64,000 bases of DNA, taken from contig CH002783.1 of the NCBI GenBank assembly GCA_000149265.1, forward strand, positions 28,837-92,836. Reading direction: 5' to 3'. The stretch's first letter is position 1, and each line of letters opens with the position of its first letter. The notes under the pieces are model-generated. The model saw only the letters and a program-made list of their open reading frames with translations. It searched no databases and was not told where the DNA came from. The position numbers and the translations under genes were made by a program. Below, piece by piece: positions 1 through 12,100 of the stretch. The stretch comes from Ciona savignyi (lineage: Eukaryota; Chordata; Ascidiacea; Phlebobranchia; Cionidae).

Positions 1-489
1 TGTGCTAATATGTTATTATAATTCTGTTTATTTATGTATTTGTATACTCTATTTCTGCCATGTTATCACACATTTGGATTTGTACAAGCTAACTTTCCTT
101 ACCTACAAACTTAGCATAACTTACATTGTATTACTCAATATAAGGTTCAAAAATTAACATGTGAATTTGGCAAACTTTTCGTTTCTATCGCAAATACATG
201 GCTTATTTGGTAAGTAGGTATAAAACGTGGTTAGGCTTTGCACATTTGTTTTGTTTTATGTAATTGCTAAAAATAAAATTGATTTTATTTACAAGCCTTA
301 TTTAAATACAAACTGCAGTTTTATTTTTTTCAAGAAACGCACATTTGTTAAAAATGTTTAGGTTAGATGTTGGGAATTCCCCATGTTTACTAATGATATT
401 CGCGGTTATCGCTATACATGGCCCACAATTATCGATATTTGTTTACAATTATCTTTGTACCCCTAATAGGTATTCAATTTCGGTTGTTA

Positions 490-2721
<2,232 letters not shown>

Positions 2722-3179
2722 TTAAAAAAATTCTCTAGCCATCTATTCCTTTTGTTCTTCAATCAGCCTAGATCATAAGTTGTGCGCCATCAGTAAATAC
2801 AGTTTATTTTACATTTTTTATTAAAAACTTTGCTAGGGAAAATTGTAGTATTCTGCAGTGTTGTCTTTCATTATCAACCAAATAATTTTCAACAATAATA
2901 CTAAATATATATGTAACAATAAGGAGGAATAAATTAACATGTTAAATATGCATAAGAAGGTCTAACATTCTTATAATTTATAAAATATGTCTTTATCGAA
3001 TAGACTTTCAAAATGGATATTTAATGGGGAAGGAATATTGGGAACACTGTTTTGAAAAAAGCTTTTAACTTAATTGTAGCGGTTTACGTAAAATGAGTTT
3101 GGATATGTCATTTGTATCTTTTTAGAACGCGTGGTGGATTAGTAAAGAATAATCATATTTAACCCCGTGAATAAGAAAA

Positions 3180-3312
3180 CCAGGTGGGGTTAACACACGT
3201 GGAATCGTCAGATCACCTCGCGCCCACCGTCGGTTAACCAGAGCTATTGCAGCGTGTTGTGTATGATTCATACGTTCCTTTAATTTAGTGGAACCCATTA
3301 ATCCCCTGGGCT
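3180..3312 (-). repeat. SINE body fragment
   Basis: Reverse complement of the body of the window's SINE family. Shared words are the complement of CCATTAATCC..., GAATCATACACAACACGCTG and GGGCGCGAGGTGATCTGACG. The tRNA-like head is missing, as expected for a truncated copy. Confidence 0.7.
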
Positions 3313-4027
3313 CACGTAGGTTAAAAAAGGATAATAATGTTTATCTCCGAAATTGGGAAATACATTTTCCACTCGTCGCCAACAACCCTGGGAGGTGGTA
3401 GTGGAATTTTTTTAGCCACTAGGAACCTATGTAAGAATTTTAAGTTTAAAGACATTTCAGTCATTCTCTACCAAGATAAGATGATCCGCGATACGTTCAT
3501 AAACGTTTTAAACTGTATAACGCTTGAGAATTATGATTTACCACTTTAAAGACGCCCGAGCAAGCAGAATCGCTGGACTACTCACATGACAAATACAATA
3601 AATATGGAATTCAAAGCTTCGTTTCTGCCACACCGAAGGAACATTTAAATCAAAATGCTTTAGAACCAGATCACCAATCACCGGTTCCGAAGATGGCGGC
3701 TGTAAGTGTATATACAAAACAAAAGTGTTGCAACGGTGGATGACAATTTCAGCACAAAGTTGTTGTTTTCAGCCTGGCCTTATGTGCTTTCTTGTTTTTC
3801 ACCCTGAACGCAGGAAATAATAAGCGGGAAAGCGTAGACAGGAATTAATTGATGGAAGTAATAGACGACGAGGAACAGACGACATTCTAAGTTAATAGAA
3901 ATTGTGTTTTTCTCCTTGTATGACCTTAGTCAGAAATTCATGAGGTATGACTAAATAACAAATACTTTGTGGTATATAGTGATAGTGATAGGGATATTAA
4001 TGTTTAATGTTTATCCAAGTAAATGCG

Positions 4028-4120
4028 AAAATTCATACCTGTGATGGTCAGATTATACTGCGCCCATCGTTCGGTTACCGGAGCTATTGTACTGTGTTAT
4101 AAATGATTGAAACGTAGCTA
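4028..4120 (-). repeat. SINE body fragment, diverged
   Basis: Shorter and more diverged reverse copy of the SINE body, recognisable by the GCGCCCATCG...GGTTACCGGAGCTATTG core. Confidence 0.55.
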
Positions 4121-4977
4121 GAAAATAGATTTTATCACCGTTATCGACATTTCATTTAACCCTTTTCAGTGAATGTATGAGCCGGTTTTGATTTCTACAC
4201 TGCATAATCAACAAGTCTACCGATTTGACTAAGAAACTACAGAGTGTCAACCACGTGTTAACCTTCACTATTTTTAAACCACTTTAAAGAGCCCGCTGTG
4301 TGTTTTTGCGTGTATAGAAATGATCGATGCCCTAGTTGCCTAATCACTCTTAGTATTTTTTAAACAAAGCAGAAACTGATGGGTTCCCGAGTTACCATAG
4401 GGATTTCTGGTTTTATACTGTTGTGAACTTTTAGGTCTAAAATTTTGGAAAATAGTCGAAGGCTTACAAAGTGGTGACTGGAGGGAGTTTCCCTTTGGTG
4501 ATTTATCTCAAATTTGCTGCCGCATATCAAATACATACTAGCCATCATCTCTAAAAGTTAAACCCATTTGTTTATTTTCTGTTATTATAGGGCGTTAAAG
4601 GAGACTGACTGGTTTTGAGTGCAGTTAAGTGTTTGGGATGTTTTTTTTAGATAAACTTTTTTGTTCGAACTGAAATTTACTATCAATTTGTGTTGGTTTT
4701 TAGTTTTTAGCGTGTTATATACCTAGGAATGGGGTATTATAATTCGTTACGAATTTTATATTTTAGGGAATTTTCCGTGGTAACTTGGTATGTAGAGTCC
4801 GTTTTACTGAAATATATAATTTTAAAGAATAATCAACGGCAAACAATCGCAAAACGTCTATTGTGCTTATATTTCTTTGGGCCCGTTTCCTCATTGAATA
4901 TCTCAAAAACACAACGAGACTGTCTGTAAATACGTGGCGTCAAGTGAGTTGTTTCTGAGAAAAACATGCTAGAACTG

Positions 4978-4985
4978 AATAAAAG
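4978..4985 (+). promoter_or_regulatory. TATA-like box of the secreted peptide gene
   Basis: AATAAAAG lies 46 bases upstream of the ATG at 5031. That spacing would give a very short 5' leader starting near 5010. It is a weak match supported mainly by position. Confidence 0.35.
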
Positions 4986-5030
4986 ATCGAAATCTGCAGC
5001 TTGCAAGATATCAATCTCAGCATTGAAACT

Positions 5031-5824
5031 ATGAAGATCTTCGTCTTGATACTCTGTGTTTTGCTTATCTCTGGTGGCGAGAGTGCATGGTGGTCGCGAC
5101 GAAGGAGGACAACAGTGATTCAACCACTAAGAAGGAGAATTAATGGCGGAATGTAAGAAGTTGTTGTTTTTGTCTTGTTATTTCTTTAACCCTCTTCAAA
5201 CGCATGGTTCTTCACTAAAGCCGTTGTTTATATCAACATCTGAATTGCTCCCGTTAACCATATAGCCACACGACTATTTGGCGATGTGTTTTTATTGTGT
5301 TAGACCGTTTCAACATACAAGTTGGCCGGCTACTTGCCTGTAATCTTTATTTTTAATTTCGATATTATGTTTTATTCACCTATATCGTATACCTAATTTG
5401 GAATGTTTTTAGTGACTACGGGCACGGGGATCAGGACAAAGCAGGCAAGTGTTATAGAATGTAATGTTGTTCTGTTTTTGTTACCAAGATTAGAAAATAT
5501 TTACTGTCCTATTATTTAATAAAGAAAACAATTGGCAGTGGGTGAAAAAACAAAAGGGACGTTTTTACACGAACAATCGATAAATACCTTGCGCCGACAG
5601 TTGAGTTACCATAGCTATTACTGTGTGTGGTATACGATTAGATCATTATGTACTCTTATTGATTAAGCTCACTACCAGTCCATTGGATTTGAACAACTTA
5701 CGAGTTTCGTACTAAAAGATAGTCGTTTAGAAAGAGTCAACTTCTGATGGTTTTACATCTTTTAACATCAATCATTCTTACAGAGAAATTCTTAGAGATG
5801 CTACAGACCGACGTGGCAGAATAA
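5031..5824 (+). CDS. Secreted cationic, antimicrobial-peptide-like precursor (64 aa)
   Basis: Three exons, 5031-5152, 5413-5444 and 5784-5824, join in phase into 64 residues plus stop. The protein has a typical signal peptide (MKIFVLILCVLLISGGESA), then a strongly basic segment starting WWSRRRR and ending PLRRRINGG, then an acidic tail (DYGHGDQDK...EMLQTDVAE). This order of signal, cationic core, Gly-Gly and acidic pro-piece is the layout of tunicate antimicrobial peptide precursors such as styelin and clavanin, but I see no clear sequence identity to a named one. A glycine after the core would allow C-terminal amidation. Intron 2 uses a GC donor (CAG/GCAAGT). If the GT four bases further on were used, the protein would instead read on into a longer tail that passes the polyadenylation signals. 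The host-defence role is inferred. Confidence 0.7.
5562..5660 (-). repeat. SINE fragment inside intron 2 of the secreted peptide gene
   Basis: Diverged reverse copy of the SINE body, with a GCGCCGACAG...GAGTTACCATAGCTATTACTG core and the following GTGTGGTATACGATTAGATC. Confidence 0.5.
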
Positions 5825-5840
5825 TAAATGATTCAATAAA
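5823..5840 (+). terminator. Polyadenylation signals of the secreted peptide gene
   Basis: AATAAA at 5823-5828, overlapping the TAA stop, and a second AATAAA at 5835-5840. This implies a 3' UTR of only a few tens of bases and supports the GC-AG splice, which gives the stop at 5822-5824. Confidence 0.6.
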
Positions 5841-6839
5841 AATCCTATATCAAATCCTTGTAGTTTTTCTCAATAAAACACGTGTTAGTGAAACAGCTGA
5901 CTATGGTCTTGAGACCGATGCACCTAAACACGTTAAAAATGTCCTACACTGATCACCGCGTTCTAATTATTCTGCCTATCTTTCCACTGCAAAGTTACCT
6001 TATAATAATAACTGTAAGTGGCAATCAAGTTTACACAACTTTAACCCGAGATATGCCATATAAATCCAATAAGGGTACTAAAATTGTGTCTAATAATTGC
6101 GAGCTAGTACACCTACGTACACTAAGAACGTGTACCCAACAAACGCTTACGATGCTTTCAATGGTACCTAAATAGGTGGATCAATTGTTACTTAAAGTAG
6201 AAAATATCAACATCTCTTAAATTCGAATCTCGATTATAACCATTTTTCGTATTTACATTAAACGTATAAATAAACAAATACGTATGTATTTAGTCATAAC
6301 ACAAAGGGTTTACGTGTGGTTCATTTTATAAAGATTTCCCGGGAAATAATTAAAGATGGGTATGAGGTGCCTCAACTTTTTGTTTGTATTGATATTCCCT
6401 ATCCATTTGTTCCAGCTTTGGGTGAACGGGTTTTCACTAAACGAAGTCTTGTATTTTTTCTCTGTGTGGATTTGTTCGTCTTCATTATGGGTAAGGGAAA
6501 CCATATTAATTTTACTCCGTTATTTTTGTTCTTCTTCCCCACGCTACAGACAGACATGTCATGTCGTCAACTTAAAATTAGCTACATGCTGGGGAATTCC
6601 CAAAATCTAAACTAAATGTCTTTATCAGCCTTATTTCTAATTATTATATTAGCCCCAATAATACATAATGATAGGCGTAAAACTACGAGTTATTGCAATC
6701 AATAAATTACAAAAGAAAGTGTTGCTAAGTGTGTTCGACATAACAATACGTTTGCGAGTGCGTTCTCTGACAAAATATTGCGTCTGTGGCGCGGTTATGG
6801 AGATACTTATTTAATATGGGCCCCATTTGGAAAAATGTA

Positions 6840-8455
6840 ACGCACATTGTTTTTGTCCGTTATTTTTTATATTTTTTTGACATGTATGTCATGTAGCCTC
6901 GACATCTTCAAGAAGCGGTAATGGAATTGCAATATTATTTGTTAGACAACATGGTGGCCTATATATATAGAAAAAGGCAAAAGAAATTCAGAGGCCTCCC
7001 TCTGAGACGTTTAAACTAAAACGGTGTTTTTTTCTAAAAAATAAGCTTTTTTGGGCTTATCGCTTAAACAGCTACTCCAGTTTTGATAATATTTTCTGTA
7101 TTCTAATGGTAATGCGTTAGCCACCTGCTTTACCACTTGGAAAAACAGTAGCCAGCCTACTTAGGAAATAACCTTAAAATAAAGATTTGATTCTTTCAGG
7201 CATATACCTTATGACCCCGTCATCGGAAACTTTAATATTTTTTAGATAACATGACCTAGATATGTAGAAACCAAATTTTGGTTGATAATCATAGGGGATT
7301 CCCCGGGAAAGTGGATAACAAAGTCGGACTTTTTTCATAAATTTACATTTTTTACCATGGTTTGCTGGGTACAATTTTGTTCCAAGTTGGTGTAGTGTTA
7401 AAGATTTAGCACCTAGCCTATTGTACCACATAAAATAAATTCAAAGGTTACTATAAGATAAATACCATAACAAATTAAAATCGTCTCCATATCAAGATTT
7501 TAAAAGGCATGCCATGACGCCCGATATCTTCAACAAGGTGTCGTCAAATCGATCGAAATTTTAAAAATTGTTAGATAACATGACCAAGAACTGTAAAAAC
7601 AGAAATTTATGTATCGAACCCAGGGGAATTCCCCTACGTCGTAAAAAAACTAAATCGCGCGGTTTTAAGAATTTAGCTTCTTGTTACTATAGATGGCGTA
7701 TAACCAATTAAGACCTCTATGAACGGCAGGATGTGACGAGTGGTACCCTCCATGAGTCATTGTTTTTAAACGAGTGTTTTGCTGAGTAACAATGGTGGTG
7801 ATTCCCCAATGTTTGTTTGGTTGAAAGCAGCATGTGCTAGGCTGCGCGCCGGTGTTCTCGTTTAGCTGTAAAGTTTTGTAATCGTGGAGCAGTGCTTTGT
7901 AAAATAAAGGTGTTGATTGTGCATCTGCTAGCTGTTTGTTGGAAAAAAAGTTGCCGATGTACGAGGGGGTATGGGCTCAAAATTTTTAAACAAAATTTTG
8001 TAGGGTTTTGTGTTTAGGTTGCAGATCCAAGCTTCAATTTTAAATTGTGAAAAAATCTAAGACTTCCTATGTCAGGATTTTGAGTGACAGTCGTTTTTGT
8101 GAGGTCAGTTTGCATTGGAGAGATAGGGAGAATAATTAGTTGAACGCCTCCTATAGCGTTCGACAAGATGCTTTTAAATTAAAACTAATTTGGTAAAATG
8201 TTCGTAAATCTGACACGAATAATCTTTTTTTACTTGCACATAAAAAAGTTTGGTTTAGTAACTATGGGACCCATACGTTTTTGCTTGCAGAAACAAACTA
8301 AATATTCAGTGTATAAAATACACCAGATATGGTGAGGGGGCCTGCTTGCATGATCACATAGCATACAAATCGTGTTTTAAGAATAGTGACGATTATTGTA
8401 CCTGCTTCGTCAGTACATACACTAAACACGTGGTTGACACTCTCTAGTTAGTATC
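6840..8455 (+). repeat. Long dispersed repeat, copy 1
   Basis: Colinear with 61590-62566, in the same orientation. Shared blocks include TTAGAYAACATGACCYA followed by GGGGAATTCCCC-like sequence, CAACAAGGNGTCGTCAAAT, AACTATGGGACCCATRCG, CTGCTTGCATGA...ATAGCATACAAA and the end AACACGTGGTTGA...CACTCTCTAGTT. The TTAGAYAACATGAC...GGGGAATTCCC block recurs at 6935, 7240 and 7575, so copy 1 has an internal period of about 330 bases. No protein is encoded. Class unknown. Confidence 0.7.
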
Positions 8456-9017
8456 ATAAAAGAGTGGTATCGATAGTACCGCGATTATCAATACTGTATA
8501 AAGTGTACAATACGAACTAACCTACAGGATTTCAATACAAAACATTAACCTTTTTCCTGGAAACTCGGGAACCGGTTAGTTTTTCGATAAGGTTAAAACT
8601 CTCTAGTTACCTGACAATTTAAAACAACTTTAGTTAAAGGAGTTATATTTGATCAAATATGATGATCTAAATGGGATGTTATAAAATTGGCATTAGAAAT
8701 ATCAAAAGTGATTACGTAACAAATAAAGTAAAAGACTAATACGTGTTTGACATTATCTCTAGTTTTAAATGAAAAAGGATGAATTGTATATAATTAACAA
8801 GGTTTAGGTAATTCTATACAGAAAGTGTTGGTAGTGCAATGTGGTTTATCAATAGGTCTACACCATATCACGCAATACACTCTTAAGATTAGATATTATA
8901 AAGAGAAATAAAAACGATTTACTTGTGGGTTAGTGTGTCGCCTTACAGAAGAAATGTTACAGGTTTTAAACTAGTCGCTAGTTAGTCATAATGGACCCAG
9001 TAAAACGTTATGTTCTA

Positions 9018-9170
9018 ACAAATTAAAGGAACGTTTAATCAAACACAACACACTGCCAATAGCTACGGAAACCCGACAGTGGGCGGGAGGTGATCTGACG
9101 ATTGACCGTGTATTAACAATTATTACCATTTCCCATTCATGGGGATAAACATAAACATCCTATCCTAGAT
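9018..9170 (+). repeat. SINE body with tail
   Basis: Forward copy of the SINE body: AATTAAAGGAACG, ACACAACACACTGC, CGACAGTGGGCGGGAGGTGA, GGGGATAAACATAAACATCC tail. The tRNA-like head is absent. Confidence 0.7.
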
Positions 9171-9179
9171 GTCACACTT

Positions 9180-12100
9180 TTATAACTCGTAAGTAAACTG
9201 GATGTCGGTTCCTTCTAATTTCTCTTTGACCAAGGAATCAATTCTTTCTGATTGAGCAACTGTAAAGTGGTTTTTCCATTCCCCGACTTCGCCTGTATAT
9301 AAAAAAGAAGAAAGCAGTTTAATTATAATTTACGACTGTAAGTGCAAGGAACTCTATGGCCTTAATGGTATTAACGAGTCTTCTGTGGTTGAAGGAATGA
9401 CACGTAGTGTTTCAGTGGCAAAAGGCCCTAGTTGTAAGGGATTTTCGAAATAGGTTGTATTTGTAAACGAATGCAGAGAGTTCAGTTGAACAGGCAGAAC
9501 ACAGTAAAAACCTTACATGGTATAAACTACGTCATAAAGTTAATGCAGTGTTTCCCAAACTTTTTTTTCCAATAGCGCCTCCCTTAATAACTTACCGACT
9601 ATTAAACACCCCCGACAAAATAGTAAAAACGAATTAATATAAATGTGTTGCATTTTCATAAGCTTCTTTATGGTTTCCGTTTTAGTTAAAACAGTCGTAA
9701 ATTTTCCTGTCTCACTATAAGAATTCACGTTTAGCTACATTTCGTCATACAACACAATTAGACAAGCTCGCTTTTGAATCCACACAGTGGTGATTTTATC
9801 TCTTTGCCCGAAAGGAATATCTGCAATTCATTAAATTTTACGAATATATCTGACAAGTAGGCAATATCATTTTGGCAAGGCCAGGCTCACAGCTTTCTTA
9901 GAATTCTACAACAGTTTCCATCAATGTGTGAAATCATAGCATTTTCTTTGGAGAGCCATTTTAATTGTGGAGAACTGGGGAACTAAGTGCTCAAACGCCT
10001 CGTTTTCTTTAAATAATTGCTTAAACAATCACATATGTTAAGCACATGAGCTTAAATGATATTTACTGCCTTGATGACAGTCTTGAAGGAGAGATTACGA
10101 CGACCGCTGATATTCTTGGTCACTTAATGCTGCCGATATATCAAAATGAATAGTAAGTCCATTGCAATTTTTTCGGTTTAGGAATGATATGAAGCCAAGG
10201 TATTGGTTCATCATAGATGGCGGCCGTCAGATGCACGGCGCTAAGACATTGGTAACAGGATTTATTATCTCACTCCGTCTATTTGCATCCAGTGTTAAAT
10301 TGCTAACTTTTTATGATAACCTCTATCATGCACAAAATGAACATATGTAATAAAGACTCAGTTCCTGGCAAAGTTGACTCATCCAGTTGTAAACTGAATA
10401 TTGTATTCCTGATGATGCTACTAATTAGATAAGTATCTTTGATATCGGTAGCCATCTCATTAACCGTTCTCTGTACACTATCATTACTAAACAGAACAGA
10501 TTTAATATCTTTAGAAGAGAACTTGTGATGCAAAATAATGTACTAAACTTCTTTCCTAGATAACAAGATTAATTCTTCACTATTCGTATATGCAGCTTGC
10601 CATTTCTTGCAATCATCAAAGACTAATTGTTAGACGCATGTAATTTGGCTGAACTTATATTTAGCAATAACATTTACAAATTATAAACACTTTAAACGAT
10701 GTGCCCTAATGACTTAACTAGACAATACATACTTAAACAGAAATCAGGTTAATTACACTTCGCAGATCATTGTACATATTACCTTTACGATAAAAGTTGA
10801 TCATTTTATGAACAGCATCACTATTTTTTTTCATTGTGTTGAACGAGGTGGCCTCAACTACCTTAAGAAGATCCTCTTCATTTACTTCAACTCCAAGAAA
10901 ATCCGCAATCTTCTGAATTTCTTTGGCAGGATTCTGTAAAGGGCGGCAAAATATTTTTATGAAAAAGATTCAAATAAAGTAAGACGTCACTTATACTTGC
11001 TTACCTTTTTCATGTCTTCAAAGACCACAAACAGAATGTTGTCATCATTTTTATGCTTCAACCAAGTAAGCAAATGATCTAGATAATATTCACCATCCTT
11101 GTTTCCTATGTACTGCTTACCTGCGAGAAAATTGCTTAGAGTATTAAGGTGGATCACCATATGCAATCTACTATATTTAATATTACTTAAGTATTAAATG
11201 AAGCAATTTAGCTTTATTTGTTCAGAAAGTTTTGACAACATCAGTGTGGTAAGTTGTAATTTTCACCAGTTGCAAGTAAGTTGTATTAGAAAATAAAAGG
11301 AAATTGCTTGAATGCTTGGTATTTACAGCATTTAGTTGAGTTATTTGTTTAAAAATCCTATTTTAAGTATCTAAGCTTATTCATTTGTTTGGTACTGAAA
11401 ATTGATCGCATCACCCTACCAGTACACACAACTTATATTTGTTGCATAAAGGGTATAATTACCGTATAAAAAGATTCATTAGTCAATTTAAGTACCATTT
11501 GTTTTAAATATTTATAACGTTAACAAATTTTACCAGAAAGGCATGCCTCAAAAAACTGGTTCCATTCTTTTGGAAAAGCTTTCAAATATTCTTCATTGCT
11601 TGTTGTAGCAGGAAAACTGGATACCATATTATGCCAGGACACCATTTGGTCTTTTGGGTTGCGTATTGTATAAATAATCTTTACACAAATAAGTTAATTA
11701 TATTATATATATGATCTAGTTCAAGTGAAGAAGGGTATCCTTGACCCATGTCATAATAATAGAGAAATAAGAATAAAGAAATAGAACGTTGGTTTGCAAA
11801 TCATATTACCTTCTCACTTAACCCAATTTATCTTTTATGTAATCATAAACTGGGATATTGTTTTAATTTGATCAGGACTTTAATGATAAGCCTAGGCTAA
11901 AAATCAGAACAGAAGTTTTGCGCAATATCACATTTATTTAGGCAGTCAGAGCCGGGGGGACAACGTAGACACTGTCTACCCAAGATTCTGGGACAATAAA
12001 AAAAATGAAAAAAATAAAGATTATGAGGCGATATTAAATTTCTCCGTAATTCTAATTACGCGTGTCATCTTTAAAGTATTCGAAGGTTTTAACAAAGCGA

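Larger units (their letters stand above)
2722..5030. other. Intergenic region between KIFAP3 and the secreted peptide gene
   Basis: No coding exon can be supported. The stretch holds two reverse-oriented SINE pieces (3180-3312, 4028-4120). At 4238-4262 it has a reverse copy of the terminal motif shared with the long repeats at 8430 and 62540. The segment 4690-4815 resembles 60705-60765. A site reading AAGATGGCGGC near 3694 matches the YY1 motif and is followed by a GTAAGT donor-like sequence, so a promoter or decayed first exon there is possible. Confidence 0.4.
5841..9179. other. Repeat-filled intergenic region
   Basis: No gene is supported between the secreted peptide and the sulfotransferase. 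The long dispersed repeat occupies about 6840-8455 and a SINE body about 9018-9170. Open frames at 6316-6615 (two overlapping frames, one with a hydrophobic start) have no splice or family support and lie in AT-rich sequence next to the repeat. Confidence 0.4.

Noticed and set aside
3694-3850. ATGGCGGCT followed by GTAAGT and a later CAG that would give an 18-residue protein
   Set aside because: Too short and without homology; the YY1-like match alone does not prove a gene.
6316-6615. Two overlapping + frames, one with a hydrophobic start like a signal peptide
   Set aside because: Two frames open over the same AT-rich DNA suggests chance; no splice signals or homology.
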